The notes beneath the pieces are model-generated. The model did not search any database. It worked only from the letters and a program-made list of their open reading frames with translations, and had not been told where the DNA came from. DNA of 64,000 nt, taken from contig JBHGNT010000006.1 in assembly GCA_043228905.1 (NCBI GenBank), positions 11,594,001-11,658,000 of the forward strand, given 5' to 3'. Position 1 is the first letter of the stretch. Each line of letters opens with the position of its first letter. This document shows, piece after piece, positions 9,370-20,400 of the stretch. This stretch comes from Azolla caroliniana (Eukaryota; Polypodiophyta). Made by a program: the position numbers and the translations under genes.

Positions 9370-10638
9370 TCACTCATCTTCATACACTGCCTCCGACAAT
9401 GAAGCTGTGAGGCTATCAGCTAAGCTCGGGCCATCACCAGAGTTCCCGAAAGCTGCCACCGAGACGGGTAGAGGAGGTTTCTCATTATTAGAAGAAGGAT
9501 TGAGCTTCTTGTTGTTTATCACAATGGATTTGGGTAACCAATCACGGGAGGGTTCTGGACCTAGGACAGGTTCGAGGCACACAGGGACAAGGTCCTTCCA
9601 AGGGTCCATAACCATGGAAGGTTTAGCAAAAAGCTCAGGGTTCATGTTGGCAGAGACACTCTGGGGTATCCGGGATCCCCGTCCACCCCCTCCTCGCCCG
9701 AACGACCTGTGGTCTCCTCGTCCTCGACCCATGTTCGGCTTCAAATTACTCTGAAACCTTCTACTATCATGCCCACTATTGGTCTGACGCCAATTGTTAA
9801 CATTAGAATTAACAAAACCACCACTCTGATTACATTTATTAGCATTGGTTAAGGGGCTACTGGATGGGGAAACAGTGGCTGATCCATATGGCGAGTGTGG
9901 AGGGCCAGGTATGGACCTGGGCGGTTGATAACTGGACGAATCCGAAGTTCCCAAATCGTATGGATTAAATTTTCCATGATTAGGCCTAGGTTCAGTTAAC
10001 CCCGGTGTGGAACTCTGGTTCTTCATATTATAGCCTTCTGAAGAACCCTGGGAATTCAGATTAGAGTTAGGATACGGTCTAGGGCTAAATGTCGGGCTGT
10101 GGCAATGGTTAGGGATATGAATAGGGTTAAAGTTGGGATTAGGGCTATGATTCAGGTTATGGTTAGGGCTAGGGTTATAGTTAGGGTTATGGTTGTGGCT
10201 AGGGCTAGGGTTAAAGCTAGGGCTAGGGCTAAAGCTAGATCTATCGCTAAGGTTAGGGTGAATCCCGAACTTAGGGTTAGGGTCAAAGTTAGTGTTAGGA
10301 TCAAGGTTAGGGTAAGAAGGAGAATTGTTCTGCCAACTGGGTCTATAGTCAGGATTCGGGGCAGAGTAAGGGTAAGGATTGGTCACAGATGGCATCAGCT
10401 TCTTCTTCTTCTTCTGCGATGACACGGTAAAGGCAGCTAGCGGGTCTGTATAGAATCCAACCCTATTTGCGGGCGTCAGAGGAGAAGACAAAGAATCAAT
10501 TAGTAGACCCGCCGCAGAAGGAAGATGGCCTGCTGCTTCGTCGGCTTCTTTTTCCTCTTCAGATTTGTTAGTGTTTGATGATGCGTCCTCTCGCAATGCT
10601 CTCAGTCTTGCTCTCCTCGCCTCTGAGTTTTCTTCCAT
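9370..10638 (-). CDS. SIC: SICKLE-like proline-rich protein
   Basis: A 422-residue open frame from ATG at 10638 to TGA at 9370-9372. The N-terminus (MEENSEARRARLRALREDA) and the FYTDPLAAFTVSSQ segment resemble plant SICKLE, a nuclear Pro-rich protein known in Arabidopsis for roles in microRNA biogenesis and splicing/lariat turnover. In order: charged N-terminus (1-40), FYTDP block (about 62-75), a long Asn/Pro/Ser low-complexity region (about 90-200), an RGG/GRGRG-type stretch (about 300-330), the block MVMDPWKDLVPV (about 340-352), and an acidic C-terminus. It is longer than the roughly 320-residue Arabidopsis protein (from memory) because of the Asn/Pro expansion, encoded by telomere-like GGGTTA/GGGCTA repeats. 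No introns are needed. The identification rests on remembered family features. Confidence 0.65.
   Translation of the reverse strand: MEENSEARRARLRALREDASSNTNKSEEEKEADEAAGHLPSAAGLLIDSLSSPLTPANRVGFYTDPLAAFTVSSQKKKKKLMPSVTNPYPYSAPNPDYRPSWQNNSPSYPNLDPNTNFDPNPKFGIHPNLSDRSSFSPSPSFNPSPSHNHNPNYNPSPNHNLNHSPNPNFNPIHIPNHCHSPTFSPRPYPNSNLNSQGSSEGYNMKNQSSTPGLTEPRPNHGKFNPYDLGTSDSSSYQPPRSIPGPPHSPYGSATVSPSSSPLTNANKCNQSGGFVNSNVNNWRQTNSGHDSRRFQSNLKPNMGRGRGDHRSFGRGGGGRGSRIPQSVSANMNPELFAKPSMVMDPWKDLVPVCLEPVLGPEPSRDWLPKSIVINNKKLNPSSNNEKPPLPVSVAAFGNSGDGPSLADSLTASLSEAVYEDE
10100..10380 (-). repeat. Telomere-like GGGTTA/GGGCTA repeats inside the coding region
   Basis: On the plus strand the stretch reads as interrupted copies of GGTTAGGGCTAGGGTTA-type hexamers. 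Read on the coding strand it gives alternating Asn-Pro and Ser-Pro codons. The plant telomere heptamer is TTTAGGG; these copies are mostly six-base variants. Confidence 0.8.
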
Positions 10639-10645
10639 AGTTCTG

Positions 10646-10710
10646 TTAGGGTTTCCTCCACATGTTCTCTCTATGGTTTGGTTAGGGTTAGAGTTAGGGT
10701 TAGGGCTTCG
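10646..10710 (-). promoter_or_regulatory. Telo-box-like motifs in the 5' leader of the SICKLE-like gene
   Basis: AAACCCTAA on the coding strand lies at 10646-10654, 8-16 bp upstream of the ATG. A second run of CCCTAACCCTAACTCTAACC type lies at about 10680-10706. The telo-box (AAACCCTA) is an established cis-element of many plant housekeeping promoters and 5' leaders. Function here is inferred from position. Confidence 0.5.
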
Positions 10711-10796
10711 TGTTCTCTGGTAGCGGGGATGTTGAGAACAGGAAGATCAGAAAAAATAATGGCGGTTTTGTGTTTAGGAAGAATAAATACCTCATG

Positions 10797-10816
10797 TACA
10801 TACATACATACATACA

Positions 10817-10850
<34 letters not shown>

Positions 10851-10935
10851 CATCAATCCATACATACATATATACATCAATCCATACATACATATATACA
10901 TCAATCCATCCATCCATACATACATACATACACTC
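10797..10935 (+). repeat. (TACA)n microsatellite
   Basis: An almost pure TACA run at 10797-10847, then three interrupted blocks ending about 10933 containing ATATATACATCAATCC. It lies about 160 bp upstream of the SICKLE-like ATG and is probably length-polymorphic. Confidence 0.9.
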
Positions 10936-11084
10936 GTGATTATTTGGTACCAAATCATAAAGAGGCATTGTTAGGGAATCACGGCCACGAACAGTGCATG
11001 GTGCGTGCGATCTACACAGTCTGATCTTCAACCAAAGAAATTTGCCCCGACTTTGACCAACCTTTGTCACTAATAACCTGGCTT

Positions 11085-11190
11085 TGCCCCTTCTACTGTC
11101 ATTGATATCTCAATTCTGCTTCCTCTATTGTCACTGATATCCCAAATCTACCCTTTGTATTGTCATTGATAATCTAGCTCTGTTTTGGCT
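11085..11190 (+). repeat. Degenerate 33-bp tandem repeat, three copies
   Basis: Three adjacent units share the core TCTATTGTCACTGATATCCC (first unit TTCTACTGTCATTGATATCT, third GTATTGTCATTGATAATCTA). No coding sense is apparent. Confidence 0.55.
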
Positions 11191-11199
11191 AACCCGAGT

Positions 11200-12224
11200 A
11201 ACTTGGGCTCTATCAAGGGTAACATGATTAACACGAGTAACAATGCTCAAATTTGTTTGTGGCTCGAATCTATCACTCTCACATATTTCTTGCATTTTCA
11301 TGTGCCTCCGATACAAGTGCTAGTTTCATTATCCCCCAATTAAGACATGCACAAGATCGGTAATAAACCAGTTCATTCTTCCTCTAAAGGAAATGTACTT
11401 GATAAACTGCCATTGTCTTTCCACAAGATTAGTAGTGTGAACATGCCCATAGTTGAATAATCTACCAAACTTGTGCAATAGAATCTTCCAAACACAAGTG
11501 ACTCCACACCATCCTCCTACTATAGCTCGTCAATGGCTCACACAAGCCCGACATCCATTTATCTTGAACTATTAAGATACATGGTTGTTAGGTTGGAGAT
11601 CCATTTAGACCAGGCAATTATGGTTGGACTTGGGCCACTTTCCCTAGATTGCAGAGTGCATAAGCATCTTGCATCATTTCAGATTTCCCCAACTGGTGAA
11701 CCTTACATTGAAATTACAAAGATTGGAATCAACATATTAGTAAAGCCACACATTTCGAATGCCACCAATCTTGTTAAACACATTTATGCAAGAATCGCTT
11801 TACTCACAATCTTTAATTTGAGCTTCTCCATGTGTTGGTCTTTTGTTGAGTCGTATAATGCCATTTCGTTACGTTTGAACTGGGCAACAAATTCTTACTC
11901 CGTGTATGGTCAAAGTGGTTCAGGCATTTAATTGAATTGGTTAAGTGCTCTCATCCTCAACTTTCTCTTATACGATTGGCGAGAACTATTGCATTTAAGT
12001 TCAACATTAAAAAAACCGTTTTATTGACATTTCCCTTTCATAATTGCTTGAGTATGAGGTACCAGAGTCTCCTGATGTCATTTGCTCCTCTTCCTCTATC
12101 TTCAACCCTCTTAGACTAATTGTACTAATTCCATGTACCTTTCGCAAATGTATATTCATTTTCTTATGAACCCACTGTGGGTTTTGCTTGCATGACTCTG
12201 TAATTATACATGACAATAGTTCAT
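11200..12224. other. Unassigned sequence
   Basis: A 132-codon open frame at 11533-11931 shows no domain I recognise. From 11703 the sequence is part of the near-identical duplication found again at 61470. It may be old Gypsy leader or gag, but I cannot support that. Confidence 0.35.
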
Positions 12225-13735
12225 GGATCATTTATCTTATTTTGAACAACAACTACTCGATGAAATCTTAAATGATTTTCGTGATGTTTTTCCAAATGAA
12301 CTACCACATGGGTTACCTCCTAAACGTAGTATAGACCATCATATATATCTTTTACCTGGGGTTGCACCAATAAGCATACCTCCATATCAATTACGTTGAT
12401 CCGAAGAAGATGAGGCATCGAAACAACTCAAGGAATATTTACGAATGGGTTATATATGTTATAGTAAATCTCCATGGGGTGCATTTGTTCCCTTGGTAAA
12501 AAAGAAAGAGGCCACATGGCATATGTGTGTTAAATACATATGTTTGAATAAAGTGACGATCAAGAATTCATGTACCTTGCCCCGAGTAGATGATTTGATT
12601 GACTGTCTCCAGGGACCTCACTACTTTTCAAAACTTGATGTTTATATGGGCTACCATCAAATTTGGGTAAGTGAGGAGAATGTTCCTAAAACGGCATTTT
12701 GTACGCGCTATGGCCATTACGAGTTTTTGGTCTTGCTTTTTGCTCCAGCAACATTTCAACAAGAAATGAATGACATATTTTGAGAACAACTTGGAAAATT
12801 GGTCATTTTTTTCTTGGATGATATTCTAGTTTATAGTCATACATTAGAAGAACATGGTAAACATGTTTGTTTTGTTTTACAAACATTTCACGGCAAGCAA
12901 TTCTACGTGAAGATATCGAAATGCGAGTTCTTCAAGAAATGAATTACATATCTCAGACATCTCATAACCGAATGAGGAGTCAAAATTGATCCTTTTCGCA
13001 TTGAGAAAGTCAAACTTTGGCCCACCCTTAGGAATGGAAAAGGTTTAAAAGCCAAACGACTTAAAGCCGTTGAACTTTTACATCCCTTAGATATTCCAAA
13101 CAATAAATGGGAAAATATATACATGGATTTTATTGTTAGCCTTCTCGCACCCAAAAAGGCCATGACACCATTTGGGTTGTAGTTGACAGATTAACTAAAA
13201 TGGCAAGGTTTATTGCTTCTAAAACCATGGTAACAACTCTTGGATTGGCTTACCAATTCATTGATGAGTTGTTTCGTTTTTATGGGTTAACGATGAATAT
13301 TGCGAGTGGTCGAGATTCAAAGTTTACTTGTGACTTCTAGATGCAAGTCTTTAAGAAGTTGGAAACTACATTTAGCATGAGCTCCACCGATCATCCTGAA
13401 TCTGATGGACAGATAGAATAGCTAAATCAAATTAATGATAACATGCTTCAAGCATATGTTACTATGAAGCCAACAAATAGGAACGTTACCTCCCACTTTT
13501 GGAGTTTGCTTATAATAGCTCCAAGCACACATCGATGGGATATAGGACTTTTATGTTGATATATGGCTTTCAACCACGTACCCATATTGATGTTAATATA
13601 CGTCATAATATGTTGTGAAGTACACAAAACTTTCTAAAGGATATGCAAGATATGTTGCATATTGCACAAGATAATATAAAAACAGCTCAAGAAAAAGCAC
13701 GTTTTTATGCCGACCATATTAGGCAACCCTAATCT
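12225..13735 (+). pseudogene. Ty3/Gypsy pol remnant (RT and integrase, RNase H deleted)
   Basis: In one frame: ELPHGLPPKRSIDHHI, then an open stretch 12445-12783 with GAFVPLVKKKE, FSKLDVYMGYHQI and FCTRYGHYEF. After a TGA comes the catalytic FLDDILVYS. A jump without RNase H follows, then integrase core sequence (NNKWENIYMDFIVSLL, RDSKFTCDF, TDHPESDGQ) broken by several stops, ending near AQEKARFYADHIRQP. The element is long dead, which makes the near-identity of its two copies notable. Confidence 0.85.
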
Positions 13736-13739
13736 CTAA

Positions 13740-14088
13740 CACAATCCCAAGAAGTAGTCCCAATGGGTAGCCACCCAACGGCTAGTCCCAACAACTAATC
13801 CCAACGTCCATCTTTGTCCTATATTATGAGGAATACCCCTCATTTGTATTCATTCTCTAATTCACCAATTTTTCCCTAAGGAGCATAGAGTGCTCTCTCT
13901 CTCCCCCTAGCTGTTTTGGGATTTGTCTCGACTTGTCCTAACTCTAGATTTTGGTTGGTCCCAAATTGGGACTATTGTAGTCTTTACTTTGTTAATATAG
14001 TATATGGCCATGTTTTGTGCCCCGATGTGTTTCCCAATCACATGTTCTTGTGGTTTTAAGGACCCCCATAAAACAGGGGCATCACACT
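13740..14088 (+). repeat. Probable Gypsy LTR (right end)
   Basis: Non-coding sequence lying directly between integrase-like sequence and a primer binding site and ending in CATCACA. That is what an LTR should do, whether 3' LTR of the left remnant or 5' LTR of the gag remnant on the right. The left boundary is not defined. Confidence 0.5.
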
Positions 14089-14100
14089 TGGTATCAGAGC
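14089..14100 (+). other. Primer binding site for initiator tRNA-Met (Gypsy element K)
   Basis: TGGTATCAGAGC is the exact complement of the 3' end of plant initiator tRNA-Met including CCA. It lies 2 bp after the putative LTR end CATCACA and is followed by a gag leader. Confidence 0.8.
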
Positions 14101-15236
14101 ATAAACACGAGGTGGTGGGGACGTGATGACAAGGAAGAAGAAGGCGATCAAAGGAAGAGAAAGAGATGAAAAGGGAGGTGAATGGTGTCGGGATGTGGGG
14201 AGCACATAGGAGGAAATAAGTTCAATTACAAATATTATGATGTATGCTACAATAAAGAAAAGCACCCAGTAAATCTATTGGAGAAAAGACAATTGAAACC
14301 TATAAAAGGATGAAGACAACTCATTGTTAGGGGGAGAGAAAGTCAAAGTCGTGAAAGCTCTACCTGAATGAGAGTGAGGAAGCTAGGGTTGTAAATCAAG
14401 AGGGCGTGCAAGACTAGCATCAACAAGAGCCGATGTGGTCGTCGATCATTGGGACATTGCATCAAAACTTGAGGATTTCCCCTTGAAGCTCTGATTATTC
14501 TTTTCTTCCTCATCTTCTTCTTTTTCAACACACCATACTTGATGCCCTAGGGTTTTATTTTCTTCTTCATGAAATTCAGGGATCTTAGTTTATGATTTAT
14601 TTCTAAAACATTGCCACTGTTCTAATTGTTTACCCCAAAAACTTGTAAACCCTATTTTATAAAGGGAATTCCTTTCTTAATCTAGCAATTTTTATCTTAA
14701 TATTGTGAAATATGTTCCTAATCGTATGTTCTATGAGCTAATCACATGTTTCTATCCTAAGCTCGCACATAATTCATTGTTCGGCTCGTTGTCACCTTCG
14801 ACTCTGAAAAGCCCTCAAGTCTAAAGAGCCTTCAACTCTAACCTGCCTTCAACTTTGCAAAGCATTCAACTCTGTCTTACCTTCAACTCTAACTTACCTT
14901 CGACTCTAGGTTACAATTCAACTTTGACTTATCTTCGACTCTAGGTTACCTTTGACCCTGAGCTACCTTCGACTCTGCAGAGCTTCAAATCTGACAAGCT
15001 TAAAAATTTGAGGAGTCGTCGAGTCTAATCTCCTTTCAACTTCTAGGAGTTTTTTACTTTGACGATCATTTGACTTTAACGAACCTTCAAGTTTAACGAC
15101 CTTTCGACTCTTAGGAGCTTTCGACTTTGATGACCCTTCAACTTTGATGAACCCTATCTAATGACCTTTCAACCCCGAGGAACTTTTGACTCTGATGAGC
15201 CTTTGAGTCACCTGTCCTCTTTGGTTCAAGTCCTCG
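14101..15236 (+). other. Leader region of Gypsy element K
   Basis: Non-coding between the primer binding site and the decayed gag. It contains the minisatellite listed separately. I see nothing else. Confidence 0.5.
14790..15210 (+). repeat. Degenerate 17-bp minisatellite
   Basis: About two dozen imperfect units near the consensus CCTTCAACTCTAACTTA follow each other (for example CCTTCGACTCTAGGTTA and CCTTCGACTCTGCAGAG). The unit is visible by eye through the recurring TTCRACTCT core. It lies in the leader before a Gypsy gag. Confidence 0.75.
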
Positions 15237-16100
15237 GTGGTCCTGTTCAAGTTGCACATGTACGCACATAATTTCGCGACAATGGGAATTGGTCATGATC
15301 AAGAAGCCATGAAAAAGAGTGAGCCAAGTGGATATTATGGGGGCACAACTAGTGGAAATCTTGATAGAACAAGTGAAGGAACAACACTCAAAGAGGCCAA
15401 AAGGAAAGCCGAAGAGGACGAATCGCACCAAGGAAGCTATGAGGAAGTCCTCCCAAAGGAGTATGCAAGGATGAGGAAGCCCTCAGTATGAATGAGGTGG
15501 ATCAACAACCTAGAATGCTATTTGGAGCAATGTTGGGTGAGGCCACATGCATGGGTTTCTTAAGGACGACACAAGGATTGGTGCCACGCGAAAAGGCAAA
15601 GAAGCCCCTTCAAGGGTTGGGAAGATTTCAAGCTAGGATGAGCCTTCGAGGACAAAAGATGGAAGGAGTTTTTTTTCTCAAGAGTTTAAAAAAAATGATA
15701 GATACATATCTAAGTATAAAATACTAATATTGCACGTAACTTATATGGATTGGTTTCACAAGTGCACGGGTTTCTCGACATGTTGCAACCTTTGGTGAGG
15801 AAGGGGGTAGAGAAATGGGAACCAACAACTTGGGAAGAAGCAATCTAAATCGTGGAACGAGTGGGTGATTGGGAGCCCCCTCAACACGAACACCTTAGGT
15901 GAGACAGGGGTTCTCCTCAAGAAACAAGAGTTCACATGGAGTTCGAATAAGAAGAAGAAGAGGAGCCGACCATGCAAGTACAAGTCAAGATTGGCTCGAC
16001 CATGGTGTACGAGCCAAGTTTGGTAATAAAGGAAACTACTCAAAGGGAAGTAGAGCTTGAGATTGAGATCGAGGTCAAGACCAAGATGGACTCGACCCAA
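15237..16100 (+). pseudogene. Decayed Ty3/Gypsy gag (element K), left part
   Basis: Across frames one reads MRWINNLECYLEQC, RPHAWVS, SPFKGWEDFKLG, LQPLVRKGVEKWEPTTWEEAI and then a Glu-rich tail (EVELEIEIEVKTKMDSTQ). This matches the usual plant Gypsy gag order of a W..L...C..H.W block and a W.dFk block. Many stops and frameshifts interrupt it. Copia C is inserted at 16100/16101, and the rest continues at 32180. Confidence 0.65.
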
Positions 16101-16621
16101 TGTTGGGAACTAGGTCCCTCCGGATGGAAAGAGAATCGGATGGAGTCAATGAAATCTGAAACCGAAACCAAAATCAGGAGACTATATATGTAATAATCTA
16201 AATGTGCCCCTTGTGGGTTATGTATGTAAATAGTATTAATACAACTAGGGCAAACTATAGAAAGCATAGTTGACTGTTGTTGTATAATTACACAGTGAGT
16301 ACTTGCATCAATAACAAAGAGTGAGTGACAGTAGGTGAGTGAGAACAGAGTTGTAACTCTGTAATCGTTTGTTGACGAAGAAGAACTTAAGGTTGTTGCC
16401 TTCGAGTGTCTTATTGTATATTCCTCCTACCGTAGAGTGATATGTTCGGAGTTCAAGGACTCCATGTGGTTTTCCTCTTTTGGGTTTTCCACGTTAAATC
16501 TTGTGTCTTTGTACTTGTGTTTTCTTCCTTCTCGTTTTCCTATCTGTACACTATCTCACTCGTTTCTTTGCAACTGTATACATATACGAGCAATTTGTTG
16601 CAACCGGTTTTGATCCTAACA
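16101..16621 (+). repeat. 5' LTR of Copia C
   Basis: 521 bp from TGTTGGGAAC to TCCTAACA, collinear with the 3' LTR. It lacks the segment with TATAAATA that the 3' copy has near 26170, so the upstream promoter copy seems to have lost its TATA box. Confidence 0.85.
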
Positions 16622-16624
16622 AAC

Positions 16625-16636
16625 TAGTATCAGAGC
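16625..16636 (+). other. Primer binding site of Copia C
   Basis: TAGTATCAGAGC, one change from the initiator tRNA-Met complement TGGTATCAGAGC, 3 bp after the LTR. Confidence 0.75.
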
Positions 16637-16637
16637 G

Positions 16638-16799
16638 ATGGACGAACATTTTGGTGGAATGTTCAAGTTAACTAGCTCCAACGATTCAATGTGGAAATCG
16701 AAGATGCGGGATATGCTTGTATGCAAAGACCTGTGGTTGTCGGTGCAGTACAGAAAGACGAAGAATAACACTATGTTCGAAAACAAGAACGTTGTGAAT
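16638..16799 (+). pseudogene. Copia C gag, 5' part
   Basis: ATG at 16638 opens MDEHFGGMFKLTSSNDSMWK, typical of Copia gag N-termini with a W-x-x-M/K pattern. Element A interrupts it after codon 54. The continuation starts at 22378. Confidence 0.75.
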
Positions 16800-16859
16800 T
16801 GTAAAGAATCAAGAGATGGATTCTTGTGAAACGGAAGAGATGTGAGTTATGTGTGTGTC

Positions 16860-16905
<46 letters not shown>

Positions 16906-17200
16906 ACATAGAGAATACGGAAGGTAAAAGTATATTGACAAAGGAGAAAGACTCAACATTATACAAGGTGGGAGGAGGGTGCTTTATGTAGTCACCCTCT
17001 CTCTTCATTAACTACAAGACTCATGGAGCATGGGGAATGTGAAAGCTCATAAGTTATGTGTCATAGAATATGATTCTATGACTCATACTAAATGTGAGAA
17101 TACAAAGTGGTGACATAATGGTGACTCTTGACCGTTGGAGTGTCTCTTCACTCTCAAGGTGAGTTCACACACTAGACCAAGTTGAGCTTGATTCTCAACA
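16800..17200 (-). repeat. 3' LTR of Copia A
   Basis: 401 bp, TGTAAAGAATC to TTCTCAACA, with a (GA)n tract at about 16863-16901. It differs from the other LTR at several positions and in GA-tract length. Confidence 0.9.
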
Positions 17201-17462
17201 CGCCCCCTCAAGCTCAAGTCGGGTCGGTTTCAGACGGTATCCGAAATCCGCTTCAACTCACGTTTCGGAGTCCACGTCGACTTGCTTTATGCGGAGTTGC
17301 GGAATCCGTGCTCCAGCTTGCGTTGTGCGAAGTTACGAAGTCTGTGCTTCGGCTTGTGTCTTTCTTCGTGGCTTTGCACGGTAGATCGTCTCTTCGCTAC
17401 TTCGTTGTGTGGTTGCGGAATCCACGCGTTATTGTGTAGTGCGCGGTTGCAGAATGTACGCG

Positions 17463-20400
17463 TTATTGCATAGTGTCTTCAATACTCCCCCTCAAGCTTG
17501 GCAGGTCAAGGATCGTCAATCCGAGATCGGTCATGAATTGCCATAGCTTGTCGGCTCCTAAGGCTTTAGTGAAGATGTCGGTCGTTTGAAGATTGGTGCT
17601 AATGTGTTGTAGGTCGACATTGCCAACCAGAACGCGCTCTCGGACGAAATGATAGTGCACTTCGATGTGCTTTGTCCGCACATGGAACAATGGGTTCTGA
17701 GCCAGATAGATACTGCTCATGTTGTCGCAGTAAAGGGAAGTCGGATCCTTGATGGGTACGCCCAGATCCTTCAAAATCCTCTTGAGTCATACGACTTCAC
17801 ATGCAACTACGGTTGCGCCCCTATATTCCGCCTCCATACTCGAAAGAGCAACGGTAGGCTGCTTCTTGCTACTTGCTACTCCAGGATATTGCTCCGTTGC
17901 CGAGGGAGAAAACAAATCCGGAGGTTGATCTTCTATCAGCTTTGTAGCCGGCCCAATCGGCGTCTGTGTACCCCTCGAGTCGTATTAGCATCGCGGTCTT
18001 GTAGAGGATGCCGCAATCCATTGTGCCGCTCACGTAGCGTAGAACTCGCGTAGCGCAATCCAAGTGAGTATCATGCGGTGTTTGCATGAATTGGCTAAGG
18101 AGACCGACTGGATAACTGAGATTAGGTCGTGTGATCGTGAGGTAGATGAGACTCTCGATGAGTTGCCGATACTGAGTCGGCTCACACGCTTTGGTGCTGG
18201 AGTTCGCATCTAGTTTGAGATTGCGATCGAGCGGGGTTGCCGCGGATTTGCACTCAGCCATCCTGAACTTGTATAACAAGTTGAGGATGTAGTGCCGTTG
18301 AGAGATCATGATTCCGGCCGGAGTCCAAATTACCTCGATGCCGAGGAAGTAGTGGAGCTCCTTCATGTCCGTCATCTCGAACTTGTTGGAAAGGAGGGAT
18401 TTGACTTTATTGATTTCGACGAGATGCTCACCTCCAATGACTAGGTCATCCACATATAAAATGATGATGATCAGACTTGTGGAATCGCTTCGTATGTAGA
18501 GGGAGTTGTCTGATTTTGACATACGGAAGCCGATTTGATGAAGATATTGTGTTATCTTCGAATGCCAAGCACACGGTGCTTGCTTGAGGCCGTAGAGTGG
18601 CTTCTTGAGTCGGCAAACCGCTTTCGGATGGGTGCTCGAGTTGAAGCTGGGTGGTTGGATCATGTACACCTCCTCTTCTAATTCGCCTTGTAGAAAGGCG
18701 TTCTTGACGTCCATTTGATGGAGGTGCCACCCTTACCGCGGCAATCGCAATTACGGTCCGCACCGTCATCATCTTTGCCACCGGGGCAAAGGTCTCTTCG
18801 TAGTCGACGCCATGCGTCTGAGCGTATCCTTTCGCTACGAGTCGAGCTTTGTAGCGGTTTACGGAGCCATCGGCGTTATACTTCACCTTGTAGATCCATC
18901 TGCATCCTATCGCCTTTTTGTGTGGTGAGGTGGGAACAAGATCCCACGTCTCGTTCTTCCGTAATGCCTGCATCTCCTCGTTCATTGCTTCGATCCATCG
19001 CGGGTCCTTCGCGGCTTCTGAAAAGGTTTCCGGCTCCCGTACTGTTGCTACCTTCATCATAAAGGCGTAATGGTACGCCATATAATCGTTGTAGCCGAAT
19101 CGGCTTACGATGTTCTTTTCACGAGTGGATCGGCAGAGCTTTTCATTTGCAGAGATGAGGGCTTTCTTAGCTCCGATTGGTACCTCGAAACCGCCGAACT
19201 CACCGTCGAGTGATTGAGTCGACTCATCGTCGTTGAAGCGATCGTCTTCGTATTCCGACATTTTCGCCTTGCCGTTGTCCATCTTTGGGCTAGGCCGTGA
19301 TGTGCTTTGATTACTCAAAGGCTCTTGTGGTCCGCTCAATCGGGTCGTGATCGGACTTTCTTCGAATATGTGCATAAGGAGATCTTCATCCTCGATCTCT
19401 TGTTCGGAGAATTCCGGGTCGAGCGGAGTCAGAGTTGGAGTTCTCTTTGGTGCGTACCAGAATGCGGACTCGTCAAAAACGACGTCTCGACTTACTCGAG
19501 ATTTTCGAGTTGAGGGGTTGTAGGACTTGTACCCCTTTTGCTCCAATGAGTATCCAACGAGGATACATTTCTCCGACTTCGGGTCAAGCTTTTGACGCTT
19601 CTCATTGGGGATGTGCACGTACGCTATCGCGCCGAATATCCGGATGCGCGATAAGTCCGCCTTCTTTCCGAAGTATTTTTCATGCGGAGTGACCTCGTGC
19701 ACGCCGGATGTTGTGCACCGGTTCATTAGGTAGACGACCGTATTTGCAGCTTTGGCCCAATATGACTTGGGCATAAGCTTCTCGTTCATCACGGCCCGCG
19801 CTACTTCGAGGATATGCCGATTTTTGCGCTCAGCTACTCCGTTTTGTTGGGAGTGTGTCAGCAAGTGAATTCTCGCCGAATTCCTTCCTTTCGGAGATAC
19901 GCCGTGAAATCGTCCGAGAAGTACTCCTTGCCGCCATTCGATCGAAAGCATCGTACATGTCGGCTCGTGGCTTTCTTGACTTCATTCTTGAAATTTTGGA
20001 AGTGTCCGAACACTTCGCTCTTTTGCCGCATCGGGTAGATCCAAGTGTACCTAAAGAAGTCGTCGATGAAGAGCACATAATATCGGCATCCGCCGAATGT
20101 AGCCATTTGCGCCGGTCCCCATACGTCGGAATGGACTACGTCGAGTAGACCTTTGCTCACGTTTCGCTCTTTCGGGAATGGGTGTCGGTGTTGCTTGCCG
20201 AATTGGCATGCTTCGCATACACCTTCAATCTCCTTCTCTTTGAATGTCGAGAGTCCGATGACGACTCCTTTCGATTTCATTGCTTTGAGTTTGTTGAGAT
20301 TGATGTGGCCGATTCACTTGTGCCATAGCTCTATGTCGGAGTCGGCTTTCGTGTTTTTCGTGAACATGGCGGATTTCATCTCGCGTGAATCGAGAATGAA

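Larger units (their letters stand above)
11703..14233 (+). repeat. Left copy of a 2.53-kb near-identical duplication
   Basis: 11703-14233 matches 61470-64000 at a constant offset of 49767 bp. I found only one clear difference on reading (AGACTAAT near 12116 versus AGAATAAT near 61883). The right copy is cut by the window end. Confidence 0.92.

Noticed and set aside
10100-10710. Interstitial telomere / chromosome fusion site
   Set aside because: The repeats are degenerate six-base variants confined to a reading frame and its leader, with no array of TTTAGGG.
10099-11024. Plus-strand open frames rich in Val/Arg (10099-10422) and Tyr-Ile-His (10678-11024)
   Set aside because: They are the opposite strand of the SICKLE-like Asn-Pro tract and translations of the TACA microsatellite.
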